From positions 33,962,342 through 34,026,341 of the forward strand of contig NC_063256.1 of NCBI RefSeq assembly GCF_019578655.1: a DNA stretch of 64,000 nt, given 5' to 3'. Numbering within the stretch: the stretch's first letter is position 1; each line of letters begins with the position of its first letter. This DNA is from Ricinus communis (Eukaryota > Streptophyta > Magnoliopsida > Malpighiales > Euphorbiaceae). Below are positions 48,582-60,515 of this stretch, one piece after another. The notes under the pieces are model-generated. The model did not search any database, was not told the DNA's origin, and saw only the letters and a program-made list of their open reading frames with translations. Position numbers and translations under genes: made by a program.

Positions 48582-50892
48582 GGAAAAGTACAATTGAGCC
48601 CTCATATTTTAAAATGTCCTAAATAGACCCTTTAACTTTGTAATAAAATCCAATTAAACCCTAATTTTAACACTGTTAGAACATCAGTTAGCGGTGGAGT
48701 CTACTTTAGGGGGCAAATAAGCCGAACCGAGCCAAGCTTTTCATTGTTCAGGTTCAGCTCGAAAAAATTTAATTGACGAGCTCGAGCTCGATAATTTTTT
48801 TTGTTTTAGAGTTCAAGTTCGGCTCATTTGTAATCTTTAATATGTTCGAGCTCAGTTCAAGTTCGGCTCATAATTAACTCGATAGTACATATAAACACTA
48901 TGAACTCGAGTTCGACTCATTATTTGCTCGGTACTTATATAAACGAGCTAAGCTGGGGCTTCAGTTCGATTTCAAGCTCGTTAAGCAAGCTCTTTTTACC
49001 AAATATGTAGTTATAAATTTTGTAATTATAAATAAATTATATATAAAAGTAAAATATACATATAAATTCAGAAACTAAGTAATTAAATCAAGCTGTTGAT
49101 TAAAAAAATGAAAAAGTTCAAAAAACTCCATAGAATTCTATTTCAAACTCGTTCCAAAACCGTTTGTAATTCGATAAGGACTATGAGTGCAAACGAGTCG
49201 AGCCTAGCTTCATAAGCTTCACATTAAGCATATTACAAAAATATTCACTCATATTAATTTATAACAATTCTTACTCTAGTACCTTTCCTCTATCAATTAG
49301 ACTATAATACTTTTTATATTAATTTATAAAGTTCTTACTCTATTTACAAGTTTCATATTAAGTATATTTACTCATGCTTTGTTAATTTACAAATGTATAG
49401 ACTATAATTTTCAAATATCCTTAATCATTTATATAATATATATTTGTTTATTCAACGCTAAAACTACATAATTTTATAGTAATATCTTTAAGCATTTACA
49501 TATTGTATGCTTGTTTATTCCTATGTAGTTTTATAGTAAAGCTCTATTGATTTAAGCTAACTATATTATACACAAAATTATGTAGTTTTATTATTCTACT
49601 TAAATTAATTTATGATAAAAAATTAAATTGGTAAGATATTAATAATAATTAAATGTACATAATTAGATGTCAACTTAATTAACAATATTATTAAACTAGC
49701 ACTAACGCATACTAACACTAAAATTATTTAATTAGATATTTATAATTAAAATTTAATTTTTTAGTATATATTGTTACTTTAATGTAATAAAAGTTGAGTT
49801 CTTATGATCCATTTATTTATTTTTCTCTTTTAATTAGAATATATTATTTATTTATTTATTTATTGAGCTAATACACAATCGAGCTTGCGAGCTCCTAAAC
49901 GAGCCAGGTCCGTGCTCCTTAACGAGCCAGCTCACAAGTTCATTAAATGAGCCAGCTTGCGAGTTCAGACGAGTCGAGTACTACTAAGTTCGAGCTCGAA
50001 AATGAAGCTCAAGCTAAGCTCGTTTATTCTGATGAACAAACTCAAACGAACTTTTACCGAATCAAATTTAGAATAGCTCGCGAGCAGCTCGGCTTATCTG
50101 CAGCTCTAGTTTACTTAAAATGTTAACCATGATGATATGTAAGCACTATATTTTACTTCTTTATTCAATTAAAAACACTAAAATAATTAAATCACTTTAA
50201 TCTTTCTTCTTCTTTTTCTTCTTCAACTTATTATTCCAATCCCTAACGCATTTTATAATTTTCTATGTAATTTGCATGTAAAGTTTCTCAATGACATTGC
50301 TTCTCCATACACATGTTTTCCTGTTCATAAAATATGCAGGGGCATATGCCACCGCAACATCCATCCATTCTACTTCAGCACCCATACTAAACTCAACAAT
50401 CTTCCTTTTTTTTTTTTCTTTCTTTGAGAAATTTTGGTGTAGAGTAAAGCGAAGGAGAGACTTTAAATTCAAAAATATAGCAGTGACAGTTCTATTTTTC
50501 TATTTTGTTACTGTTGTTTTTGATGGAGAAATTAGTCAGTAATGGTGGTGATTTTGTTGCTGGTGTTGATGGAGAACATCACTATCACCTAACTTGATGA
50601 TGGTGGATTAGTATATTTTTCTGTATTCTTTTTTTCATTCTCGTTGAATTTGAGTTTGTTTGGATAATAGGAAAATAAAAAAGTGAAATAGAAAGTGAAA
50701 CAAAATAGATATTATTATTATTATTATTATTTTAGTAAAAAGAATATATAGTGTTAAGTATCATTTTATCATTGGATGTGAATTATAGTGGGTTCCACTA
50801 CTAGTGATTTGGATTCAATTGGACATTTTTTTTTAAAGATTAAGAGTCAATTTGAGATAAAATGAAGCATAGGGACTTAATTGTATTTTCTC
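48582..50892. mobile_element. Mutator-like non-autonomous element carrying a nested hAT
   Basis: The left end reads GGAAAAGTACAATTGAGCCC and the right end reverse-complemented reads GAGAAAATACAATTAAGTCC. Similarity continues inward through TTAAAATGTCCT..ATTGACTC-like words for about 80 bp. The ends are of the type found in plant Mutator-like repeats. No matching 9-bp duplication was found, so the borders are approximate. About 900 bp remains after removing the nested hAT element; the part at 50117-50800 has no recognisable transposase, though a short - strand open frame near 50263-50472 could be captured sequence. Confidence 0.55.
48707..50108. mobile_element. Non-autonomous hAT element nested in the Mutator-like repeat
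   Basis: The 1,402-bp element starts TAGGGGGCAAATAAGCCGAA, and its right end reverse-complemented starts TAGAGCTGCAGATAAGCCGA. It is flanked by an 8-bp target duplication, GTCTACTT (48699-48706) and GTTTACTT (50109-50116), with 7 of 8 matching. Sub-terminal regions are packed with GAGCTCG/CGAGCTC words in both orientations while the centre is AT-rich and non-coding. No transposase remains. Confidence 0.85.
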
Positions 50893-51578
50893 AAAAGTTC
50901 AGTGAACTCAATAAAAAACAAAAAGCAAAGAAACTTTATTTATTGTATGAGATAAGAATAAGCTGTGCAATTTTATGAATTCAAGTCTTCAATCTTTGAA
51001 TCATATCACAAACCCATAAATTGATTCAGAAATAAATTATTTACAACCTCTTAATCAAAATTTTAATTTTTCTTTTTTGTTTAAATAATTCCTATTGGAA
51101 ATTATATACTTTTTTTGCCTATTATTTTTAAACTAAAAATTTATTTCCAAGGAATTTCTTAAGATTATTTCCTTCTTTCTGTTCTCTAATAAATTATCAA
51201 AGCTTCGTCTGGGTTAGAATGAATTAGAATTAGGAATTGTTAAAAGATGATGTGTTAATTTTATTTTTCTAAAATAATTTAATCTATTTTTGGAATCAAT
51301 TTCAATAAAATTTGTTTCTTGAACAATTTATTTATTTCATCTATTCCAGGCTTTATTCGTCATGGACCATCTAACTTTGTTATTTTTCTTTTAGTCATAA
51401 AAAACCAACCTTTTTTGTTGATGTAATTATCTTGAACTGGTTTTCTATTTATATTATTTTAATTATCAAATTAAATTGATAGATATAATTTAATAAAAAT
51501 TTATATTTCATGTGTCAAAATAAGAATTTTATGTGTTAAAAATTAATCATACATGTTAAAAAAATTTTAAGTTTCAAA

Positions 51579-51609
<31 letters not shown>

Positions 51610-53094
51610 GATTGCTAGACCTATTTTGATTGTTTTTCTTTGTTCGGTTTATTTATTTAAATTTTGTTTTGTATTAAAAAAATTCTTTTACTAGTTAAAT
51701 GGATTAAAAGTTACAAAAAGAAAAATTCATGTTGTTTTGATATGTATAATTAAAAGGGTCTTAGCAAAAGGATAATAAAGAATTATAAAATGCATAATAA
51801 CACTATGAAAATATAGTATAACGAAGATTAAAATGTGAAGTAACAAAGAATTGGAAACACATTATCAATCTATATCAAGATTATTCATTTGATCAAAGTG
51901 GCTGCAAAATGTGTAAGAAGTTATAAGCATACAAGATATTTAAATAATAAATAAATTGAGGTGGCTAGGAAGTTTATCATGAAGGTCGCAGTAAAATATT
52001 TTATTTTTGCATCCGGAAAATATATATGTAGCATTATATTGGTATATTATAATATATTAAATTTGTCAGATTTAGATTCCGAGATTAGACTTAAAGTGCA
52101 TTAGGGAAGAGACTATCAAAAAATTAGTTTCCGCCAACATCTTATTTTTATTGACATTTATCAAAATTCATTCCCTTCTCAAATAAATTCAATCAACATT
52201 CCATGCCATGTTTGTCATTGTTTTTTTGAAATTGTTCATTATAATTTCAAGAAAAAAAAAATATTAGTAACATACATTCATGCAATTAATATTTTTCAAA
52301 TATCATATATCTTTCATGATAATATAGTTGGTTTTATTCTAAAATTAAATAGAAAAAATATAAAGGATATGTGTATAATTTCATGTTTATTCAATCTAAA
52401 ATTTATGTTTTTTGTATTATCGATAATTTTCAATATATATACTAAATTTTTAATTTATACTGATATAGTATTTTTATTATGAACTTGACACAAATGTGGC
52501 TCTGATGTAGCAACACAAGAATGTTCCACATTCTAAATCTATAAACCACTCGATTATTTTTATAAAAAAAGACAATCTATATAACACTCGAGTATTTAAA
52601 CATTACTTTACTTTCAAATGAAAGTTCATTGATGTTCGGTCCATTCAAATTTAATATTATTTATAGTTATTATTTAATTGAGAAAAACTCAAGGTATTAA
52701 ATAATTATTTAAAAGATTTAAAGATAAAAATTATTTTGTATATAAATATATTAGTGTACGATTTAAATAGTATATTTTAGAAAAGGTTTCAATGCTTAAG
52801 CTTTTTAGTGTTGATCTTCCCCTTACTTTATTTTTTTGCTCGGTTGAACCCCTCTCCTGTATGGGGTTTACAAAAAGGACAAAATAAAATAAAATTGTAT
52901 AGTTATTGCTAAATAGTATGCCTTGTCGCTAAATCAGCATGTCGTGTTGCTGATTTTTTGCAGTCATTAATTAGCCGCCAAACTTTTTAATCCAGTGAAT
53001 GGCGCATCATTTGCCATACAATTACAAGATTAAATTTTATGAAAAGAATAATTTGCTCCAATATCCTAGATATTTTACATATATTACACTAAAT
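50893..53094. other. AT-rich intergenic DNA with an AT microsatellite
   Basis: A TA dinucleotide run of about 30 bp lies at 51580-51609. No gene, RNA or bounded element was recognised in this 2.2-kb stretch. Confidence 0.55.
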
Positions 53095-53118
53095 TTAATC
53101 CATATATATGTATTTTAT

Positions 53119-53238
53119 GTGCAGGATCCTCAGACGAGGCAAACACAGAGCAAACACTTGTAGCTTATTATCATGAAAATGATCAAGTTTTTGATGTGCA
53201 AGATCCTCATACGAGGCAAGCACAGAGCATACACTTGT
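53119..53238. repeat. Two-copy 43-bp direct repeat
   Basis: The segment GTGCA(G/A)GATCCTCA(G/T)ACGAGGC begins copies at 53119 and 53196, 77 bp apart. Both continue through A(A/G)CACAGAGCA and ACACTTGT. The copies differ at only a few positions. They lie at the left edge of the pararetrovirus-like segment. Confidence 0.75.
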
Positions 53239-53490
53239 TATCGAATTATGCACAAAGAGTAAATCAAATAACAAGTTCTTATTTAATAAACAAATATACA
53301 AGCTTTGAAATAAAAGCTTTCAAAAAAAATATAACTTACAATAGTAGAGTTGTAGAATACAAGAGAAAATATTTTCTCTCTCACTCTCAACACTCTTTTC
53401 TCACTATATTTCTACTAATTTCCAGAGAACTTGAAGAATACAAGATTTTCTTGTGATTTTTCAGTCTGCCTTCTTCTTTGAAATCTTCTT

Positions 53491-53499
53491 TATTTATAG
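53491..53499 (-). promoter_or_regulatory. Candidate pararetroviral TATA box (CTATAAATA)
   Basis: On the - strand CTATAAATA lies downstream of the last viral coding piece and upstream of a leader-like AG-rich tract (53480-53350). This is where a caulimovirid pregenomic RNA promoter would be expected. Activity is not shown by sequence. Confidence 0.5.
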
Positions 53500-53819
53500 A
53501 GGTCTTCAACCTTCAGCTTCAATAATTATTTCTTTGGATGCTTTTCATAATGGAGTAAGTGGCTTCATTATTTTTCTGAAATGGAGCAGAAGTTGTCTGC
53601 AATATTTCGAAATAATGGAATCTTTTTTCTTTTCAGAAACAATAGTGCAGGATTAGAGAATCTTTTGTCTTCTTTTTCTTTTGAAAAGACTTTTTTTTTT
53701 ATATACATATATAAATGGGCTTTTAGCCTATATAGAATGTTACTATGGGCCGCTATTCCTGGTTTTCAGCCCAAGGGCTTTACAAGGCTTTTTAATATTT
53801 TATTTTATGGGCTTGAATG

Positions 53820-55242
53820 TCCTAAAACAATCATCTTCATTCGAGTCACTATCTAAGTGAATGGCTGTAGAGCTGGTACTTGAAGAGGATGACGAGGCTT
53901 TAGACTTTTTTTTAGAGGAGGCGATTTCTGACAATTGTTTGATTAGTTGTAGGAAATCTTTTTCCATTTGGTCTGCTACTAGTTTTGGAAGTATAAAAGA
54001 CTTATGTGCCAGGAAATTAGTTTGTTCTTTAGGTGCGGGCAATAAGCTGTTCTTTGTAAGAAAATTTTGAACCATCTTTGTAGATAGCTTTTCTTGGTGG
54101 TTGAATTTACCCCACCACTTTACTTTGAATCTGCGGGTAAGAATGACTTCTCCATCTGCTGCTTGATTAAAATGGAAATACCACACACATACCCAAGGGA
54201 GGAAGAAGTTTGAACAAAATAGAAGCAATAGGGGGAATTGTCTTCCTATTTTATTCGGTTTGTAATGAGCTTTGAAGAGGTTAAATAAGGAGAATACTTC
54301 AGGTATTATAATTTCTGGAACATTACCATAATAGTTAAGGTTTGGATTGTGTTAGTATCGAAGTAAAAAAAGCCAAGAATGGCTTTGTCCTTCATTTTGC
54401 AAGAGAAAGGTATTGAACCAGGCTTGTTGGTAATTCCAGTAATTAAAGGTGGTATTGAGACTTGAGGGATATATGTTTTGAAGAGTTGTTGGGAAAGATC
54501 TTGAAGAATGCAATTCCTTTCCCCAATCTGAAGGGTGAAGGATTCTTTGAATAGTACAAGTGGAATAGGCTGGGCCTTTATGGTCTTTGTGTTTTTTGAA
54601 ATATTTGAACTTTGCAGAGGCAGTCACCTCTAAGATAGACTGGTAATAAGACTGAGGTTTAGCCTTATTCCAGGATTTAAAATACCATCCTGGAGGGAAA
54701 ACTTTTGAAACTAATTTTGAGGGGCTTTCTATACAGAATCCTTCCTCAACAGTTAAAATTCTTTGAAAATTTTATTTTTCTATATATTCATTAACTTTAA
54801 AAAGTTTTGTTTGGGATAAAACTATTTCTTGAGAATTTGGTTTTGAAATGCTTTGAGTGTCGTGAGATAGGTTTTGTGAGAAAACTACTATCTTAGGTTT
54901 TGAAAGAGAGATAAGGAGTATACCTTTACCCTTAGTTGAAGAAGATGATGACTTTAGAGAAATTTCTAGCTGAAAGTCAGCCACAGGCTTTGTCTTTAAA
55001 TATTTATGAACCATTTCTAAAAATTCCAGAGGTTGTTGTGCAAGCCACTCCTGTATTTGAAATTGCTTATTAGCAGGTTTTTCTTTGCCAGAAAGTATTT
55101 CTTCCTGGATGATTTCTATCCAGGTTCTAAATGGCTTTGAAGAGGAGGAAATTATCTCCCTCTTTGGGCTTTGTACTGATTTTGAACTTACTTTTGGCTT
55201 TTCTTTTTTATCCTTTGCTTTTGTTTTTCGAGGCATTGTCAA
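53820..55242 (-). pseudogene. Second pararetrovirus ORF, unknown function, broken
   Basis: Coding pieces on the - strand: 55242-54772 (156 codons, basic lysine-rich start MPRKTKAKDKKEKP, then a serine-rich region), a stretch with FPPGWYFKSWNKAKPQSYYQ near 54720-54630, 54627-54352 (with ILHPSDWGKELH and WNYQQAWFNTFLLQ), and 54228-53800 (with FKVKWWGKFN, LISWH-like and serine-rich parts). A stop at 54771 and frame changes at about 54340 separate them. I recognise the combination as recurring next to caulimovirid polymerase genes in plant genomes, but no function is known to me. Confidence 0.55.
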
Positions 55243-55317
55243 TCCTGTTTTTGAAGGAACTCTGTGGATAGAAATTCTGGTATTAAATTTGAATCTCTTC
55301 TTATGTATTCAATTTCA

Positions 55318-55756
55318 AAATAAAAAATAGAAAGAATGGTTTGCCATCTCGCAAAAATTTACTTTGAAGCTATATTTTAAACATCTTTTTGTAATACTTC
55401 TTTTTCAAATTTACAATCAATCTTTAAAAGAAATTTTTGATTTAAAAGATCACTTTGCAACTTTCAAATGCATAGGGCTATTGAAAGAATTTCTTTTCTG
55501 ATGGTTGAATAATTTTTTTGAGTATCATTCCAGTGTGCAGAAGTAAATTGGACAATGCATTCTTTATTGCTTTGAACTTATTTTAGAATTCTACCATAAC
55601 CTAAATATGATGCACCAGTTTCAACTATTCTGAATGCAGATGGATCAGCTAGATGCAAACATGAAATTTTAGAAACTTGTTTTTTGATGCTTTGAATAAT
55701 CTTTGTATGCTCATCAGACCATGCTCATCAGACAATTTAGTCGTTTTAGTTCAAAT
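55318..55756 (-). pseudogene. Pararetrovirus reverse transcriptase/RNase H remnant
   Basis: In - strand translation with frameshifts, the order of short motifs matches the C-terminal polymerase and RNase H of caulimovirids: an 'IVETGASYLGYG' stretch (the usual ETDAS has become ETGAS, a changed RNase H active-site aspartate), an 'NYSTIRKEILSIALC' stretch, and a 'FLRDGKPFFLF' stretch corresponding to the conserved FARWQA region. Stops and frame changes occur between these blocks. The upstream catalytic core of the reverse transcriptase is absent. Confidence 0.65.
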
Positions 55757-56154
55757 TAGTCTTGAAAAAAATAGAGGAGTAACAGCCATTCTCTTTTAAA
55801 AAATTAAAAGAAAATTCTGAAATAAAATAAAAAACAATTTACTGATTTCTTAAAATACTTTTTTGTAATTTAAAAATAATTTGAGTACAACTAAATTTTT
55901 TTATTCAAATTAATAACTAAAGTTTATTTTAGATAAATATTAAGATTTTATCTTGTTATAAATATTAGCTAAAATTGTTAATTTATCATCTTTTCAGCAA
56001 ATTGTTCCGAGTTACGTTCTCTTTCCGATGTCGAGATTTTAATTTTGGGCTAAATTGGCCTAAAAGATTAAAATAGCTACATTGAACTCACTGCAAAGAT
56101 TAGGGGCCAAGTCGAACCTTATTCCTAAACATAAAAATTGTTTAGCAGTGGGCA

Positions 56155-56171
56155 ATTTTGGAATTTTCATG
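56155..56171 (+). promoter_or_regulatory. Possible heat-shock element upstream of CPN10
   Basis: The sequence TTTTGGAATTTTC contains adjacent GAA and TTC units with 2-bp spacing, plus an imperfect third unit (TTT for TTC) on the left. It lies about 115 bp upstream of the CPN10 start codon, consistent with heat induction known for mitochondrial chaperonins. In AT-rich DNA such a match may be chance. Confidence 0.3.
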
Positions 56172-56284
56172 CAGGAGAGGAAAATCCTTCTTAAACCCTA
56201 AACTTCACTGCCATAACTTTAAAAAACAGAAAAAAGAAAAAAAGGAAGCAAGAAGGAGAAGAAGCTATTGTACTTGTAGTGAAG

Positions 56285-59200
56285 ATGGCAAAGCGTTTGA
56301 TTCCTTCACTGAATCGCATTTTGGTTGAGAAAATAATTCCTCCTTCTAAAACCAACTCTGGAATTCTCCTTCCTGAGAAAACCCCTAAGGTTTTTCTTTC
56401 TGCTTGAAATTTGCTTTACATTTTTTTATTTTGGTGAAGGACCACAGTTCATTTTGTTTAGTTAACTTATGATATTACAATGTGTTTCTTGAAATCTTTG
56501 CAATTAAAGGGAGTTTTTGCCTGTCTTGGGTTGAACTATATATACATATTGTTTGATTGAGAATTTGGCTTAGCTTTGCCCCAGTGCATATTGTCTCCTT
56601 TTTTGTTTTTCCTTCTTTTCCCTCTATTTGGTCTCTTACTTCCAATTATCCATCTGGGTTTTGTTTATTTTAGCTGGTTTTTCAATTCTTGCTTATTCAT
56701 GTACTTATTCATGTCAGGATTTGTTCCAATTATTTTTGCCTGTATTTGCCTTGCCATGCTAGATTAAGAATTAGATTCTTTTGAAAAAAAAAAATGTTAA
56801 GATGAGATGCACAGGCATATGAGAATATATAGAGTCCATAATGAGTCCATTAGGGAAAAGGTGCGAGTGGTTTCCATTGAGGAGAAGTGGAGATAATGTA
56901 GATTGAGATGGTTTGAGCATATCAATCTGAGACCTGTGGATACTCCAGTTAAAAAGATTGATATATTAAGGTTCATGAAGTGAAACGACAAGGGGTAGAC
57001 CTAACTAAAATGGATAAAAGTGGTATGAGATGATCTAATTTCCTTGCTTCTTTCTGAAGATGTAACACAAGATCGTTTGGAATGGAGAAAGAGAATCTAT
57101 ATTGCGGACCTAATTAACTTGGGATGAAGGCTTAGTTGAATTCAATTAAATTTTGGTTATTGGTAAATTGAATTTGTTTATGTCTATGTATGTTCTATCC
57201 AATGTTTAAGCAATTAATCTTAGGTCATTACTGATTTTGGGCTACTAGTGACAAATCTCTATTATGTAAATGATTGTGTTTTCTCTACATGTTTCATCAT
57301 TATTTGAATTCTTTTTGTACGTCCTTATTTGACTATTAATTTTAGTGGTCGATGATTTTGTTTCTTATAGTTGCGAATTTTCTATCTTCATGCTAATCAA
57401 CTTGGATGTTTATGTGTTCCATTGAGATGTAATTATCTGTTTCTTGTTTGCTGAAACAAATACACAATAGGTGAATGCCTAGTCAGTGTGATTCCTAAGA
57501 ATTTATTACTGACCTCCTAGTTGCTACAAGTCGACCATTACTAATCTCAACTATTGATTTATTCTACTTCGAAGAACTGTCTTGCATCAATTTGAAACAT
57601 CAAAGCCACCATAATCAGATATCAGATCTCTTCCTCCAAATCACTTTTTCATAAATCTCAAATGCATGTTGTTAGGTGATGAATTTGACCATAATTAGTA
57701 TTGGGTCAATTAAAATAGATTTTGCTGTATCTCTTTTGGTTATCTGGCCCTCTTACATCAGTTATAGTTTCAAGATTCTGATTCGAAGTTTCTCTTCTAA
57801 GCCAACAATACAAGAAACTAAGCTTCAATCTAATGATTAAATGCCCACTTCCTGTTGGGCACTACCTTAATGCTGAGAATTGTGGCCTGTGTTGGTGTTA
57901 TAATATGTCTCACATGATTAAAATGTTACCAAGAAAAAGAATAAAAGAAAATACTCAACTTCCATTTTTAGGACAATCACTTGAGTTCCTTGATAAGCAG
58001 TTAGTTTTGGTAATTATCTTCGATTTTGGCCTTTCTCATCATAATTGGTTAGGCAATATTTATCGTGCTGCTTGCTTTTTTTATTTTCTTGATGATCTAA
58101 ACACTTTATGCTGGATTCAATTGCTTTGACCTTAACATATATTGTTCCTTTGTTTGATCATTGGCTACACCATGTTCATTGATTGTTCTTTGGATCTTGT
58201 CATTCTTTTTCCATTGATCGATTATTATAGCTGAACTCTGGAAAAGTTGTTGCGGTGGGTCCTGGAGCTCATGATAAAGACGGAAAGCTTATTCCTCTTG
58301 CTGTAAAGGAAGGAGACACTGTTCTTTTGCCTGAATACGGAGGCACTGAAGTGAAACTTGGTGAAAAAGAGTGAGTCTCACTGCTTCTTGAAATTTTCTT
58401 CTCCATAGTGGTTTGAGCATCTGGAAGTTGTTATGCATTCTGTTTCTATGAGTTTGCATTGGTCTGTTAATTCCTTGATAATTTTATTTCATTTTTTGTT
58501 TTTGGCATAGCGTATCAATACTCTTTTCATACATTATGAAGAGTTTCTCTTTGCTCAGCTATAACATTATGGTCCTTGTCTTTCCCTAATATAACTTGGG
58601 AAATCATATCCTTATGGTATTTTCTTGGAGACTGTAACAGTATTGTAGAAAATTCAGTAAAGTAATTGAATTGACCTATCGATCTTTTCGCATTCTCTTT
58701 TGAGGCTTACTAGGCATTTTGAGGGCAACTGCCTCAACTTAAGACTGGTAGGCAGTAACAGCTAAATGGCTCATAGGGGCATTGCCAGTGATTCCAAAGT
58801 GACACTGGTGTTATATGGTTAAGGTGGCTTAATAGGATTTAAGTCTTTTCAATGGACCACCTCCTATGTCAACTGTATATCTGATAGCTGCAAAATAGAA
58901 CTGTTTAATATTTCAAAATTCAAATCACTAAAATGCATTTAATATCTTACTATAAATTTTCTGATCTACAGTGAATAGGACAATATATATATATATATAT
59001 GGATTTGGTTTACCTTTACCTACATATATTTTGTTCATGTGCATGATATGATATTCCTTTATGCATGTGTAATAAGTATCGCAGTTTATCGAATTGGACA
59101 AATAAATGGCAGCTTTCTTTGTGCGTGATTCTCGGTCGGTTTGGTTTCCTACAATACTTGTGCTTTCCATGAGAAGCCATAGCAGCTTTCTTTATATGTT

Positions 59201-59366
59201 ATGAGTGGTCACACACCTTCACTTCTCTTCAATGATTTTGCTGAGGTTGCTAATGTCTAGTAACTGCAAAAGCTTATCATATATGATCTCATTGGTGGCA
59301 TAATATATTATTTTCAGGTATCATCTGTACCGAGATGAAGATATCCTGGGAACTCTTCATGACTGA
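56285..59366 (+). CDS. CPN10: 10 kDa chaperonin, mitochondrial (CPN10, GroES family)
   Basis: Three exons (56285-56389, 58231-58370, 59318-59366) join in frame to 97 residues plus stop. This is the full length of plant mitochondrial CPN10, with no separable presequence, which is usual for this protein. It caps the CPN60 ring and helps fold imported matrix proteins (family knowledge). The start [17 protein letters not shown] matches the GroES N-terminus. The mobile-loop region is [14 protein letters not shown], where the hydrophobic GILLP segment contacts CPN60. The core has [34 protein letters not shown], and the C-terminus is [15 protein letters not shown]. All splice sites are GT-AG. No break is seen. 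The first intron (1.84 kb) contains a LINE fragment. Confidence 0.97.
56792..57150 (+). mobile_element. RTE-type LINE 3' fragment in CPN10 intron 1
   Basis: In sense orientation the segment carries the C-terminal end of an RTE LINE ORF with stops and shifts: pieces resembling [24 protein letters not shown], then a conserved LTEDV-like and [15 protein letters not shown] stretch. It ends in the family 3' terminus (GAATCTATATTGCGGACC, then GAAGGCTTAGTTGAATTC). It is 5'-truncated and dead. Confidence 0.75.
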
Positions 59367-60328
59367 TACTTAAACATGAGAGGCTTCTACTATAGAAAGT
59401 GGTTGGAAATTAATCTAGTTAGATACTCTTCTGATGCAGCATTCCTGTTTACATTTTGGTTACTGTTGGTTTGCCAGCATGCCAATTGAGACTTCTATAA
59501 ACTTTATGTGTCTTTGGTATTCTCAAGGGAATGATGTTGGAAATTAATTTACTTCCCATAATCCAAAACATAAAAGTTTCTTATCCTTTCATTTATTTGC
59601 GTTTGTGATTGAAATTTTATGAAAATTAAAAAGGTATTTTGATGTTCGCCTTAAATATTTTTTAAATAATAAAGTTAATTTATTATTATTTTTATATATA
59701 TTTCTATTTGTGAGAATTTAAAAGGTTTTATTTGAATTTTTCGATCTAAGTCAGATTTTATCATTATTTTTTTTATGAGATAAAAGAATGGCTACTTCTA
59801 TTATGTACTCTTAAAGATAAATATTGATTAGACTTGTTTTAGACAGTTCATCTCTTTTATTTAATATTATTAATAAATTTTTGAGAAATTAATTTTCACA
59901 TGTATATTTTAAACAATTATTATTCAATATTTTATAAATTTAGATAAAAATTGGGTGGGGGCTATTTGGGTTCTTAGAGGCATGAACAGTCTTAAAAATC
60001 TTCATTTTATGCATCTCTACAGAATGTGAGCATATATAGTAACCCATATTAAAGAAGTATTATTTTCTAAGTTTAATTTGATATGCCACTTTTTGAAATT
60101 GAAATTTTCATTTTAGGCTTTGACAAATTAATTACTGGTTGAAACTTATAAAAAAAAATTTAATTTTATTTGAAAAAAAAAACATGAAAAGGAAAATAAA
60201 ATAAAAATAATACAATTAAAAAAAATACTTGGTTGTTATAGAATGTTTATGACTTGCTAATATGAAATTCATTTAAAAATTTCAGTAATTTTATTAAAAT
60301 CTAATTTAGCTATAATTAAATTTACATA

Positions 60329-60515
60329 AATTTAATTATATAGAATGCTAAATTGACCTTCGCTCCATTTAAAGTATATAAATTTTAAATTTTTAAATAA
60401 ATTTTATAAATCTTTATAAATTATAAATTTAATTGTATAGGATGCTAAATTGACTTTCGCTCCATTTAAAGTATATAAATTTCAAATTCTTAAATAAATT
60501 TTATAAATTTCAACC
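60329..60515. repeat. 97-bp tandem duplication
   Basis: Copies start at 60329 and 60426. Both contain AATTTAATT(A/G)TATAG, ATGCTAAATTGAC(C/T)TTCGC, TCCATTTAAAGTATATAAAT and AAATAAATTTTATAAAT in the same order. Few differences separate them. Confidence 0.8.

Larger units (their letters stand above)
53095..55756 (-). mobile_element. Endogenous pararetrovirus (Caulimoviridae-like) fragment
   Basis: On the - strand, going from high to low coordinates, the segment holds the end of a reverse transcriptase/RNase H region (55756-55318), a second coding region broken into pieces (55242-53820), and a non-coding region with a TATA box and leader (53800-53100). This order, with an open region after the polymerase and then the intergenic promoter, is that of some endogenous plant pararetroviruses; a florendovirus-like origin is my best guess. 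It is truncated at about 55756, so movement, coat, protease and most polymerase sequences are missing. There are no LTRs, integrase or target duplication. It cannot encode a functional virus. Confidence 0.7.

Noticed and set aside
53095..55756. Interpretation as an LTR retrotransposon
   Set aside because: No LTR pair, integrase or target duplication was found, and the polymerase remnant plus following ORF and intergenic promoter fit a pararetrovirus better.
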